Origin: Pseudenterobacter timonensis
Lineage (GTDB): Bacteria; Pseudomonadota; Gammaproteobacteria; Enterobacterales; Enterobacteriaceae
DNA: 64,000 bases
Assembly: GCF_900021175.1 (NCBI RefSeq)
Contig: NZ_FCOP01000013.1
Span: 248,001 to 312,000, forward strand
Direction: 5' to 3'
Of this stretch, positions 21,980-33,346 are shown piece by piece (position 1 is the first letter of the stretch; every line of letters starts with the position of its first letter). The notes beneath the pieces were generated by a model. It was given only the letters and a program-made list of their open reading frames with translations, had not been told where the DNA came from and made no database searches. Made by a program: the position numbers and the translations under genes.

Positions 21980-23752
21980 TCAGTTTTTCTCTTCCTTCTT
22001 CACCACCTCGATGCCCAGCTCGGCCAGCGCGGCCGGGTTGGCAAAGCTTGGCGCTTCTGTCATCAGACAGGCCGCTGCGGTGGTTTTCGGGAAGGCGATA
22101 ACATCACGGATGTTATCGGTGCCGGTCAGCAGCATGGTCAGACGATCCAGACCGAACGCCAGACCCGCGTGCGGCGGCGTACCGTACTTCAGGGCGTCCA
22201 GCAGGAAGCCGAACTTCTCACGCTGCTCCTGCTCGTTAATACCGAGGATGCCGAACACGGTCTGCTGCATTTCACCGCTGTGAATACGCACGGAACCGCC
22301 GCCCACCTCGTAGCCGTTGATAACCATATCGTACGCGTTAGCCACCGCCTCTTCCGGCGCGGCCTTCAGCTCGGCGGCGCTCATATCTTTCGGGGAGGTG
22401 AACGGGTGGTGCATCGCGGTCAGGCCGCCTTCGCCGTCGTCTTCAAACATCGGGAAGTCGATGACCCACAGCGGCGCCCATTTGGTTTCGTCGGTCAGGC
22501 TCAGATCTTTGCCGAGCTTCAGACGCAGCGCGCCCATCGCATCCGCAACAACTTTCTTGTTGTCTGCGCCGAAGAAGATCGCGTCGCCATCCTGTGCACC
22601 GGTACGTTCCAGAATCGCTTCAACGATTTCCGCGCTCAGGAACTTCGCCACAGGGCTGGTTACACCTTCCAGACCTTTCGCACGCTCGGTCACTTTCATC
22701 CAGGCCAGCCCTTTCGCGCCGTAGATTTTGATGAAGCTGGTGTAGTCATCAATCTGCTTACGGCTCAGGGTGGCGCCGCCCGGTACGCGCAGCGCCGCGA
22801 CGCGGCCTTTCGGATCGTTAGCCGGGCCGGAGAATACCGCGAACTCTACGGTTTTCAGCAGGTCAGCCACATCCACCAGCTCCATCGGGTTACGCAGATC
22901 CGGTTTATCAGAACCGTAGCGGCGCTCGGCTTCTGCGAAGGTCATGATCGGGAAATCACCCAGATCCACCCCTTTCACATCCAGCCACAGGCTGCGCACC
23001 AGCGCTTCCATCACTTCACGCACCTGTTCGGCGGTCATGAAGGAGGTTTCCACGTCGATCTGGGTAAATTCAGGCTGACGGTCAGCGCGCAGATCTTCGT
23101 CACGGAAGCATTTAACAATCTGATAGTAGCGATCGAAGCCGGACATCATCAGCAGCTGTTTAAAGAGCTGCGGAGACTGCGGCAGGGCGTAGAATTTGCC
23201 CTTGTGTACGCGCGAAGGAACCAGATAGTCGCGCGCCCCTTCCGGCGTCGCCTTGGTCAGCATCGGGGTTTCGATGTCGAGGAAGCCGTGATCGTCCATA
23301 AAACGGCGCACCAGGCTGGTGATGCGGGCGCGGGTTTTCAGGCGCTGGGCCATTTCCGGGCGACGCAGATCCAGATAGCGGTACTTCAGACGCGCTTCTT
23401 CGGTATTGACGTGGTTGGAGTCCAGCGGCAGTGATTCTGCGCGGTTGATAATGGTGAGCGAGGAGGCCAGCACTTCGATTTCGCCGGTCGCCATATCGGC
23501 ATTAATATTTTTCTCGTCACGCGCACGCACGGTGCCGGTCACCTGAATGCAGAACTCGTTGCGCAGTTCGGAGGCGAGCTTCAGCGCGTCCGCCCGATCC
23601 GGGTCGAAAAAGACCTGAACGATCCCTTCGCGATCGCGCATATCGATAAAGATAAGGCTGCCGAGATCACGACGACGGTTGACCCAACCACACAGGGTCA
23701 CCTGCTGCCCAACGTGGGACTTACGCAGCTGCCCGCAATATTCTGTACGCAT
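21980..23752 (-). CDS. aspS: Aspartyl-tRNA synthetase
   Basis: A 590-residue class IIb synthetase charging tRNA-Asp. An N-terminal OB fold ([22 protein letters not shown], quoted in part for position about 20-41) binds the anticodon. Class II motif 2 is [19 protein letters not shown] (about 216-234) and motif 3 is [13 protein letters not shown] (about 529). The bacterial GAD insertion lies between them. Length and sequence equal E. coli AspS. It starts 263 bases from the divergent yecD. Confidence 0.98.
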   Translation of the reverse strand: MRTEYCGQLRKSHVGQQVTLCGWVNRRRDLGSLIFIDMRDREGIVQVFFDPDRADALKLASELRNEFCIQVTGTVRARDEKNINADMATGEIEVLASSLTIINRAESLPLDSNHVNTEEARLKYRYLDLRRPEMAQRLKTRARITSLVRRFMDDHGFLDIETPMLTKATPEGARDYLVPSRVHKGKFYALPQSPQLFKQLLMMSGFDRYYQIVKCFRDEDLRADRQPEFTQIDVETSFMTAEQVREVMEALVRSLWLDVKGVDLGDFPIMTFAEAERRYGSDKPDLRNPMELVDVADLLKTVEFAVFSGPANDPKGRVAALRVPGGATLSRKQIDDYTSFIKIYGAKGLAWMKVTERAKGLEGVTSPVAKFLSAEIVEAILERTGAQDGDAIFFGADNKKVVADAMGALRLKLGKDLSLTDETKWAPLWVIDFPMFEDDGEGGLTAMHHPFTSPKDMSAAELKAAPEEAVANAYDMVINGYEVGGGSVRIHSGEMQQTVFGILGINEQEQREKFGFLLDALKYGTPPHAGLAFGLDRLTMLLTGTDNIRDVIAFPKTTAAACLMTEAPSFANPAALAELGIEVVKKEEKN

Positions 23753-24015
23753 GAGATATCCCTTAATTTAGCCGCAGGCTAAATGTCGCCTGGTTACCAG
23801 GCTACTATGTCGCAGCTTTTTGTATGTCACAACTGGATGAAAAAAGGCGGCTATTATACTGGATATTCCGCCCGACGATAAGAGCGAAGCTTACGAGAAG
23901 CCGGTTTGCTACTCGCTTATTGCCTCTTCTCACAAAAATTAACAAAATTATCCGATAATCAACAGGGCCGATCTCGTATGGTGTCACCGTCGTTATTCAT
24001 TTGACTGGAGTTACT

Positions 24016-24582
24016 ATGTTTACACTCGAAGCCGCGAAAACCGCCCTGGTGGTGATTGATTTACAGGAAGGGATCCTGCCGTTTGCCGGAGGTCCTCACA
24101 CGGCTGAGGATGTGGTCAGCCGCAGCGCGCGGCTGGCGGAAAAGTGCCGCGCCAGTGGCTCCCCGGTGGTGATGGTGCGCGTCGGCTGGTCAGCCGATTT
24201 CGCCGAAGCGCTGAAGCAGCCGGTGGACGCCCAGGCACCGGCTCATGCCCTGCCGGAAAACTGGTGGAGTTACCCGGTAGCGCTGGGCAAGCGTGATACC
24301 GACATCGAAGTGACCAAGCGTCAGTGGGGCGCGTTCTACGGCACCGACCTGGAGCTGCAGCTGCGCCGTCGCGGTATCGACACCATTATTCTGTGTGGTA
24401 TTTCCACCAATATTGGCGTGGAATCCACCGCCCGCAACGCCTGGGAGCTGGGCTTTAACCTGGTGATCGCAGAAGACGCCTGCAGCGCCGGCTCCGCAGC
24501 CGAGCATCAGGGCAGCATGACCCATATCTTCCCGCGCATTGGCCGCGTGCGCAGCACGGATGAGATCCTTAGCGCCTTATGA
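24016..24582 (+). CDS. yecD: YecD, isochorismatase-family hydrolase
   Basis: A 188-residue cysteine hydrolase-like protein of the isochorismatase family; its substrate is unknown. The triad appears as Asp in [10 protein letters not shown] (about 14-23), Lys in [13 protein letters not shown] (about 101) and Cys in [15 protein letters not shown] (about 126). The ATG at 24016 follows CTGGAGTTACT and matches the length of E. coli YecD. It overlaps yecE by four bases (ATGA), so the two are coupled. Its closeness here to enterobactin genes is not evidence of a role there: EntB, the true isochorismatase, is a different, longer protein. Confidence 0.93.
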   Translation: MFTLEAAKTALVVIDLQEGILPFAGGPHTAEDVVSRSARLAEKCRASGSPVVMVRVGWSADFAEALKQPVDAQAPAHALPENWWSYPVALGKRDTDIEVTKRQWGAFYGTDLELQLRRRGIDTIILCGISTNIGVESTARNAWELGFNLVIAEDACSAGSAAEHQGSMTHIFPRIGRVRSTDEILSAL

Positions 24583-25397
24583 TCTACGTGGGCCTTCCCC
24601 AATGGTCGCACCCGAAATGGGTGCGCCTTGGCATCACCAGCCTGGAGGAGTACGCCCGGCACTTTAACTGCGTGGAGGGGAATACCACCCTCTACGCCCT
24701 GCCGCGCGCGGAGATCGTCGAGCGGTGGCGGGATCAGACCACCGACGCCTTCCGCTTCTGCTTTAAGTTCCCGGCGACCATCTCGCACGACGCCGCGCTG
24801 CGCGGCTGCGAGGATCTGACGCAGGAGTTTTTCACCCGCATGGCCCCGCTGGCCAGCCGTATCGGTCAGTACTGGCTCCAGCTGCCGGCGCGCTTCAGCC
24901 CGCGCGATCTTCCGGCGCTCTGGCACTTTCTCGACGCGCTCCCCAAAGAGTTTACCTACGGCGTGGAGGTGCGCCACCCGGCATTCTTTGAAAAGGGGGA
25001 GGCGGAAAAAGCGCTCAACCGCGGCCTGCATGAACGCGGCGTTAACCGGGTGGTGCTCGACAGCCGTCCGGTACACAGCGCCCTGCCCCACAGCGAGGCG
25101 GTGCGGGAAGCCCAGCGTAAAAAGCCGAAGGTGCCGGTACATGCGGTGGTCACGGCGCAGAATCCGATGGTGCGCTTTATCGGCAGCGATAATATGCAGC
25201 AGAACCGCGAGCTGTTTGATGTCTGGCTAAACACCCTGCCGAAATGGGAACAGACCACCACCCCTTATCTTTTTCTGCACACCCCCGACATCGCCCAGGC
25301 GCCGGAGCTGGTGGATCTGCTCTGGCAGGCGCTGCGCAACGCCATCCCCTCGTTGGGCGCCCCCCCGGCTATTCCACAACAATCTTCTCTTTTTTAG
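24579..25397 (+). CDS. yecE: YecE, DUF72 family protein
   Basis: A 272-residue DUF72 protein with a predicted TIM-barrel fold and no assigned reaction. It starts [18 protein letters not shown], and the family motif [10 protein letters not shown] lies at about 32-41. The conserved [13 protein letters not shown] and VEVRHPAFF segments are visible. It is coupled to yecD through an ATGA overlap. The length fits E. coli YecE. The next gene, yecN, begins 49 bases later. Confidence 0.92.
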   Translation: MIYVGLPQWSHPKWVRLGITSLEEYARHFNCVEGNTTLYALPRAEIVERWRDQTTDAFRFCFKFPATISHDAALRGCEDLTQEFFTRMAPLASRIGQYWLQLPARFSPRDLPALWHFLDALPKEFTYGVEVRHPAFFEKGEAEKALNRGLHERGVNRVVLDSRPVHSALPHSEAVREAQRKKPKVPVHAVVTAQNPMVRFIGSDNMQQNRELFDVWLNTLPKWEQTTTPYLFLHTPDIAQAPELVDLLWQALRNAIPSLGAPPAIPQQSSLF

Positions 25398-25446
25398 CCG
25401 CTGCGCCTATCATAGACGCGCCATCTGCCAAAAACAGGGAGTAAGT

Positions 25447-27594
<2,148 letters not shown>

Positions 27595-27610
27595 CGGGCC
27601 CCTCACCCCA

Positions 27611-27783
27611 GCCCTCTCCCCAAAGGGGAGAGGGTGAAAAACAGCCTCGCATTCCGGTCCTCTCCTCCAAGAGGAGAGGGTGAAAAACAGCCTCGCACTC
27701 CGGTCCTCTCCTCCGAGAGGTGAAGGTGAAAAACAGCCTCGCACTCCGGTCCTCTCCTCCGAGAGGAGAAGGTGAAACACAAC
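27611..27783. repeat. 46-bp tandem repeat with CCTCTCC palindromes between cmoB and entF
   Basis: GTGAAAAACAGCCTCGCA recurs at 27634, 27680 and 27726, and a fourth, degraded copy starts at 27772: an exact 46-base period. Each unit carries a short inverted repeat (CTCTCC...GGAGAG). The block opens with the longer palindrome CCCTCTCCCC and GGGGAGAGGG (27612-27634), a sequence family also found at 35.6-35.8 and 48.5 kb. The inverted repeats may serve as terminators for the convergent cmoB and entF. Confidence 0.88.
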
Positions 27784-30700
27784 CTAGCCCAGCTTCTCCT
27801 TTAGCACCGGGCCAATCGACTCAAACGCCTCTGCGGAGATGATATCCACGTGGGCGCAATCCTGATAAGAGACCTCCAGCTCGCTTACCCACGGCGCCCA
27901 TGCCTGATGCGGATCCATTGTCTGCGTACGGCTGGCGACAAACAGCGTCGCTTTGCCGTCAAACCTGGCGCTGTGGGCGGTAGTAAGCAGGCGCACCGCA
28001 TCCGCGTAGTTGCCTTCAATGGCGCGGAAGAGTTCGCCGGAGGTCTGCCCCTGCTGAGCGGCGATAAATGCCTGACGCTCGCGCTCGATCTCCGCCAGCA
28101 CCTCGGGGTCGAGTCCGTTGGCCTCTTTTTCTGACCAGTTTTGCGTCTCCGGCGGCCAGGTATCCAGCAGACCGAGAAACGCCACCGTCTCTCCCTCTTC
28201 GCGCAGCCGGGCGGCAATCCCCTGGGCCAGCGTGCCGCCGAGCGAATACCCCAGCAGATAATATGGCCCGTGCGGCTGCTGTACCCGCAGGGTTGCCAGA
28301 TGGTGCGCGATCGCCTCGTCGAGCGTGGCACACTGTGCCATTGGCCCCTCGGGGCGCGGCGACTGAATACCGGTGATGCTCCAGCGCGGATCGAGGTAGC
28401 GCGCCAGCACGCTAAACTGCCAGGCAAAGCCGGAGGCGGGATGGAAGCAGAACAGCGTCGGCCCGCTCCCTTTACGTAGCGGAAGGAGCGTCTCATGGCC
28501 CAGCCGCTCTGCCTGCTCATCGCTCAGCTCGCTCTCCAGCAGAGCGGCAAGCTGACTCACCGTCGAGGCCACCATAATCTGTCCCGGCGTCACCTTGCGG
28601 GAGAAGGTGCGGCTGAGCTGCGCCGCCAGGCGCATCGCCAGCAGAGAGTGACCGCCCAGGGCAAAGAAGTCCGCTTCGCTATCGTTCACGTCGCAGCCCA
28701 GCAGCGCGGCAAAGGCCTGCGCCACCGCCACTTCAGTCTCCGTTTCCGGCGCCCGGCCAGCGGTGTGGCAAGTCAGCTCGGGCAGCGGCAACGCCTTGCG
28801 ATCCAGCTTACCGTTGGCGGAGAGCGGCAGCGCGCCGATCTGCAGCAGCAGGACCGGCACCATGTGCGGCGGCAGCTGCGCCTTCAGGCGCTCGCGCAGC
28901 GCATCGCGATCCAGCGGCAGCCCCGACTCCGAGACCAGATAGCCCACCAGCTGGCGCGCGTCGCCCACGGTGGCCGCCGCCTGGTTGATGACGCAGGCGT
29001 GCGTCACCGCCTGCGCCACGTCCGGCAGGGAGAGCAACGCCTGGTCAATTTCGCCCAGCTCTATGCGCTGGCCGCGGATTTTCAGCTGGTCGTCGCTGCG
29101 CCCCAGATACTCCACCGCGCCGTTATCCAGCCAGCGGGCCACATCCCCGGTGCGATACATCCGCTCGCCCGGGGCAAACGGGTCGGCGATAAAGCGGCTG
29201 GCGGTCAGATCCGGGCGGCCCAGATAGCCCTGCGCCAGCTGAATGCCGGTGAGATAAAGATCCCCCGCCACGCCGGGCGGCACCGGGCGCATCATGCTGT
29301 CGAGAATGCGCAGCCCCGTATTCCATACCGGAAAACCGATCGGCACGCTGTTGCCGGTGACCGCCGCCAGCGTGTCACCCCAGGCGGGATACCAGCTGAC
29401 ATCCACCGCCGCTTCCGTCGGACCGTAGAGGTTATGCAGCGGCACGCGGGTAAGCTGCTCCCATTCGCGACAGAGCGCGGCAGGGAGCGCCTCGCCGCTG
29501 CAAAAGACCCGTCGGAGGCTCCGGCAGCAGGCCGCATTTTCCGGGGTTAATGCGGCGACAAAGGCGGCCAGCATAGAGGGAACAAAATGGGTAGTGGTGA
29601 CACCGTAACGGGCAAAGAAGTGCTGCATCGCCAGCGGATCGCGGTGCGCTTCCGGCTCGGCCATCACCAGCTTCGCCCCGGCGATAAAGGGCCACCAGAA
29701 CTCCCAGACCGAGACGTCAAAGCTGCACGGCGTTTTCTGCGCCACCACGTCGCTTGCATCGAGCGGATAGTGGTTTTGCATCCACAACAGGCGGTTGACG
29801 ATGGCGGTATGCCCCACCATCACCCCTTTCGGACGTCCTGTCGAGCCGGAGGTGAAGATGATATAGGCGGTCTGGTGCGGACGCGCGAGGTTGAGCGGCT
29901 CGCTCCCCTGCCCCGCCATTAGTGTGTTGTAACTAAACTTACTGACGGGCAGATCGCGAAAGCGCGACAGCTGATCGTCGGTGGTGATAAGCAGCGACGG
30001 CTTCGCATCCTCCAGCATCATGCGCAGGCGATCGTCCGGGTAGCCGGTATCCAGCGGCAGCCAGGCAGCCCCCGCCTCGACGATGGCGTGCAGCGCCAGC
30101 GTCAGGAATACGGAGCGCGGCAGCGCCACCGCCACGCTGTCGCCGGGCTTCACGCCGCGCTCGCGCAGGATCGTGGCCAGCGCCACCACCTGCTCGCGCA
30201 TCTCGCGGTAGGTGAGCGTTATCTGCCCATCCGCCAGCGCCGGAGCCTCAGGCGTTTTTCGCGCCTGCTCCGCCACCAGCGCGCTCAGCGTGGTTTCGGG
30301 CAACATCACGGCGGTGTCGTTGATTTCCGCAAGCTGCCGGTACTCTTGCGGCAGAAGCATTTCCGCCTCCCCGCAGGTCAGCTCGCCGTTGGCGGCAAAC
30401 TGCGCCAGCAGGGCATGCAGACGCGCGACGTGGCGGCCAAGCGTGGCTCCATCGTAACGCTGCGCGTTGGCAAGGATCTCTATGCTCAGCCCGCCCTCTT
30501 CGTCCTGGAAGAGTGCCAGCTCCAGATCGTTCACCGGACCGGTCGCCAGGGTGTGGGTCGTCGCCTCCACACCCTCGAGCGCGAGCTGGTAATCAAAGAC
30601 CTTCACGTTCAGTACCGGGCCAAACAGCGGCGATTCTCCCGCGGGACGCCCGCTGTCGCGGACAATCTGCTCGGCGTCGTAGCGCTGGTGACGACGCATC

Positions 30701-31650
30701 TTCTTAAGCTGTCCTGCAAGACGCGCGGCCAGCCCCGGCAGGGTTTCCCGGGGGTCAATGGTCACCGCCAGCGGCAGCACGTTGAGCACCGGTCCGGTGG
30801 CGGTCAGCGCCGCCGACCCCATGCGGCGCATAAAGATAAACCCGGCGGCATACGTCGGTCGTCCGGTGAGACGGCCCAGCCAGAGCGCCACCAGCGCCAG
30901 GGCCAGATCGGTGCGCTGCACCTGGCCTGCGCGCTGCGCAAGCTGGCGAAAATCGCGGCTGTCCTTAAGCTTCATGCGCAGGATCTCGCTGCTGGCGGCA
31001 CGTCCCGGCAGCGGCGCGGCGGAAAGCGACACCGGCGGCGGAAGCTGGCGGCGCTGTTCAGCCCAGAAAGCGGCGTCGCGATGCCAGGCGTCGCTGTCGC
31101 GGTAGCGCTGATATTCGTCTGCCACCTCCGCAAAGGGGGTAAAGGGCGATGCAGGCGTCGGCAGATGATGACGCCATGCGCTGTAGATCGCGGCAATCTG
31201 GCGGGTAATCGCCGGGAAACTGAAGCCATCCACCACCAGATGGTGATAGCGCTGATACCAGTACCAGTGTTGCTCGCCCACCTGCAGCAGCAGATGACAC
31301 GCCAGCGGCTCGCCGCTGTCGACGCGCAGGTTCTGGCTGAGATCCGCCTCCATGCGCGCCAGCGCCGCCGCATGGGGATCGGCACAAGCGCGCAGGTCGA
31401 TAATTTGCGGCCCGGCGAGGGCCATTGATTCGTCGATCCACTGCCAGATCTCGCCGTTATCCTCTTCAAAGCGGGTTCGCAGGGTATCAGCCTGCATCAT
31501 GCCTGCCACCACCGCTTTTGCCAGCAGGGGGGCATCAATGTCGCCCTTCAGCTCGACGTAGTGAGCCACGCTCCAGGCGTTGGGCAGGCTGGAGAGCTGT
31601 TCCGCCATCCAGATCCCCGGCTGGGCGGCTACCAGAGGATAACGCATCAT
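27784..31650 (-). CDS. entF: Enterobactin synthase component F (NRPS)
   Basis: A 1288-residue nonribosomal peptide synthetase that activates L-serine, joins it to 2,3-dihydroxybenzoate and cyclises three units into enterobactin. Order: condensation domain with HHLVVDG (136-142), adenylation domain (about 455-860; IFTSGSTGRPKGVM and DQLKIRGQRIELGEID), carrier domain with DFFALGGHSLLAMRL (serine near 1000), and thioesterase with GYSLGGTLAQG and a histidine in DCAHVDIIS. The ATG at 31650 overlaps the ybdZ stop (ATGA); the next ATG, 31647, is equally possible. The 40-codon upstream frame is a shadow of ybdZ. All domains look intact. Confidence 0.97.
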   Translation of the reverse strand: MMRYPLVAAQPGIWMAEQLSSLPNAWSVAHYVELKGDIDAPLLAKAVVAGMMQADTLRTRFEEDNGEIWQWIDESMALAGPQIIDLRACADPHAAALARMEADLSQNLRVDSGEPLACHLLLQVGEQHWYWYQRYHHLVVDGFSFPAITRQIAAIYSAWRHHLPTPASPFTPFAEVADEYQRYRDSDAWHRDAAFWAEQRRQLPPPVSLSAAPLPGRAASSEILRMKLKDSRDFRQLAQRAGQVQRTDLALALVALWLGRLTGRPTYAAGFIFMRRMGSAALTATGPVLNVLPLAVTIDPRETLPGLAARLAGQLKKMRRHQRYDAEQIVRDSGRPAGESPLFGPVLNVKVFDYQLALEGVEATTHTLATGPVNDLELALFQDEEGGLSIEILANAQRYDGATLGRHVARLHALLAQFAANGELTCGEAEMLLPQEYRQLAEINDTAVMLPETTLSALVAEQARKTPEAPALADGQITLTYREMREQVVALATILRERGVKPGDSVAVALPRSVFLTLALHAIVEAGAAWLPLDTGYPDDRLRMMLEDAKPSLLITTDDQLSRFRDLPVSKFSYNTLMAGQGSEPLNLARPHQTAYIIFTSGSTGRPKGVMVGHTAIVNRLLWMQNHYPLDASDVVAQKTPCSFDVSVWEFWWPFIAGAKLVMAEPEAHRDPLAMQHFFARYGVTTTHFVPSMLAAFVAALTPENAACCRSLRRVFCSGEALPAALCREWEQLTRVPLHNLYGPTEAAVDVSWYPAWGDTLAAVTGNSVPIGFPVWNTGLRILDSMMRPVPPGVAGDLYLTGIQLAQGYLGRPDLTASRFIADPFAPGERMYRTGDVARWLDNGAVEYLGRSDDQLKIRGQRIELGEIDQALLSLPDVAQAVTHACVINQAAATVGDARQLVGYLVSESGLPLDRDALRERLKAQLPPHMVPVLLLQIGALPLSANGKLDRKALPLPELTCHTAGRAPETETEVAVAQAFAALLGCDVNDSEADFFALGGHSLLAMRLAAQLSRTFSRKVTPGQIMVASTVSQLAALLESELSDEQAERLGHETLLPLRKGSGPTLFCFHPASGFAWQFSVLARYLDPRWSITGIQSPRPEGPMAQCATLDEAIAHHLATLRVQQPHGPYYLLGYSLGGTLAQGIAARLREEGETVAFLGLLDTWPPETQNWSEKEANGLDPEVLAEIERERQAFIAAQQGQTSGELFRAIEGNYADAVRLLTTAHSARFDGKATLFVASRTQTMDPHQAWAPWVSELEVSYQDCAHVDIISAEAFESIGPVLKEKLG

Positions 31651-31859
31651 CTTCTCTCCCCGGCAAAATGGACGGGCAGCAGCGTCTGCCAGTGCTCCGC
31701 CAGCCACTGCTGGCACGCCTCCTGCGACTGCGGCGCACAAACCACTTCCCAGCCCGCGGGCAGCGCGCACTGCTGCGGCCAGAGACTGTACTGATTCTGT
31801 CTGTTACGTAGAAGGGTGAACTGCCCCTGCGGATCGTCAAAAGGATGACGTAATTCCAT
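31647..31859 (-). CDS. ybdZ: MbtH-family NRPS partner YbdZ
   Basis: A 70-residue MbtH-like protein that binds the adenylation domain of EntF and aids its folding or activity. The family signature appears as NQYSLWPQQCALPAGWEVV (about 21-39) and the tryptophans in CQQWLAEHWQTLLP. The length is typical (E. coli 72). It starts 27 bases after fes and overlaps entF by four bases, so fes-ybdZ-entF form one operon under the Fur site upstream of fes. Confidence 0.95.
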   Translation of the reverse strand: MELRHPFDDPQGQFTLLRNRQNQYSLWPQQCALPAGWEVVCAPQSQEACQQWLAEHWQTLLPVHFAGERR

Positions 31860-31886
31860 AGCAAACTCCTGTCGTAAAAAAGCGCG

Positions 31887-33095
31887 TCACTGGCTGCTGA
31901 GCGGATCCAGGAGGGTTATCAGCCCCTGCGTTAGCCCGCCCCGCCAGCAGAGCGCATCATGTCCGCCGTCAACCTGACGCCAGAAAATCGACTGTGCTGT
32001 GTGTTGTAGTTGGGTATAAATTTCCTGACTGGTACGAAAAATCAGCGGTTCCCGGCGGCCCGCCTCGATCACAATGCGCAGCCCGTGCGCGGTTTTTTCA
32101 CCCGCTTTCAGCTGCGTCGTTAATAGCCCCTCCTCCTGACCGCCCCGGTGCGGCCACCAGTACGATCCGGACTGGCTCAGCACGCAGCCGAAACGCTGCG
32201 GCCAGTTGAGGGCGGCGTACAGGGAGGAGAGCCCGCCGAAGCTCTGCCCCGCCACCACGGTGCGATCGGCGCGATCGCTGAAGGGGGCCAGCGCGCGCAC
32301 CTGCTCCAGTAACTCCTCCTGGATCGCCTGCCAGAAGGCGGGATTACAGGGCAGTTCGCGGCTGCGATGGGTGGTGTCGATAGCATCAATCAGCAGATAG
32401 ACCGCCGGGGGCAGTTTGCCTTCCGCCGTCAGCGCCGCCAGCGCCGGCCATACCGGCATACTTTCAGCCCAGAACTGGCCATCCAGCAGAATGACCAGCG
32501 GGCGCGCTTTCGCTGTCGTCTCGCCGGTGGTAAATAGCCAGACGCGACGCGCGTTGCCGAGCCGCTGGCTGCGCCAGCGAATCTGCTTCGGGGGAGTGTA
32601 AGGCGCATCGGGGCAATCCCAGCCGGGCTGCGGCGGGGCGTCGGGCATCTCCAGCGCCGAGACCGGGTGGCCCCGGCCGCCGCGCCAGCTCAGCGGATTA
32701 CGCGGATCGGCAATCGCCTTCGGTAAAAGCTTGCGCCAGCCTTCGCGCAGCGCCATCCGATCCGGGAGGGCACCATGAAACACATCTGTGGCAAAGTCCT
32801 GCGCGTTATCAGAGGGAATGAAGCAGTAACTGCCGCGCCAGCCGGGGCTGAACTCCCCCTCCCACTGCCAGACATCAGTGCCCGGCACGCGCGCCAGCGA
32901 CTGCGGCCTGGCGTTCTGATGGTGGTCAGTCACGCCGGTGATATAGATCCAGACACGCTTCACGGGGGAGGTAAGTTCCGTTCCGGCCGGATCGCGCCAC
33001 CAGAAGGTCACGCGGTAATGCTCCCCTTCGCGTACCGTCTGCGGGCCTCGCTTCGATTGCCACCAGCCATCACTTCCCGTTACTTGCGCCGTCAC
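31887..33095 (-). CDS. fes: Enterochelin (ferric enterobactin) esterase
   Basis: A 402-residue cytoplasmic alpha/beta hydrolase that cuts the trilactone of ferric enterobactin, so iron can be released. The N-terminal lid domain (about 1-150) precedes the esterase domain. The nucleophile is in VVAGQSFGGLSSLYAA (about 296) and the histidine in QVDGGHDALCWRGG (about 383). A GTG start at 33095 follows GAGGTTAAAGA at good spacing. It is the first gene of fes-ybdZ-entF and is divergent from fepA across Fur boxes. Confidence 0.96.
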   Translation of the reverse strand: MTAQVTGSDGWWQSKRGPQTVREGEHYRVTFWWRDPAGTELTSPVKRVWIYITGVTDHHQNARPQSLARVPGTDVWQWEGEFSPGWRGSYCFIPSDNAQDFATDVFHGALPDRMALREGWRKLLPKAIADPRNPLSWRGGRGHPVSALEMPDAPPQPGWDCPDAPYTPPKQIRWRSQRLGNARRVWLFTTGETTAKARPLVILLDGQFWAESMPVWPALAALTAEGKLPPAVYLLIDAIDTTHRSRELPCNPAFWQAIQEELLEQVRALAPFSDRADRTVVAGQSFGGLSSLYAALNWPQRFGCVLSQSGSYWWPHRGGQEEGLLTTQLKAGEKTAHGLRIVIEAGRREPLIFRTSQEIYTQLQHTAQSIFWRQVDGGHDALCWRGGLTQGLITLLDPLSSQ

Positions 33096-33140
33096 TCTTT
33101 AACCTCATGTAAATGCATATTTTTTTATTAGATGCCAAAA

Positions 33141-33178
33141 ATTATTGATAATATTATTGATAACAATTTGCATTTGCA
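33141..33178. promoter_or_regulatory. Fur boxes between fes and fepA
   Basis: An AT-rich run (ATTATTGATAATATTATTG followed by ATAACAATTTGCATTTGCAA) reads as overlapping Fur-type hexamers (GATAAT/ATTATC-like). It lies 46 bases from fes and about 170 from fepA. The same arrangement controls both directions in E. coli; iron-loaded Fur should repress both. Confidence 0.75.
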
Positions 33179-33346
33179 ATAGCGTAGTGCCCGCGCTGTG
33201 GCAAGCGCGTTGATAAAAAAAAGAGACTTCGCCCTGTGTGCGCCCGGGAGGGGAACGCTTACGCAGGAGACGGAACAACATGCTGTCTTCTCTCCCTTTC
33301 GGGAACGGAGCCCGGAGAGGCGCGGCAACGAAAAGCAGGACATAAA

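Noticed and set aside
24016-24582. yecD as an enterobactin isochorismatase
   Set aside because: It lies in its conserved yecDEN-cmoAB setting and lacks the carrier domain of EntB, so closeness to entF is due to the relocation.
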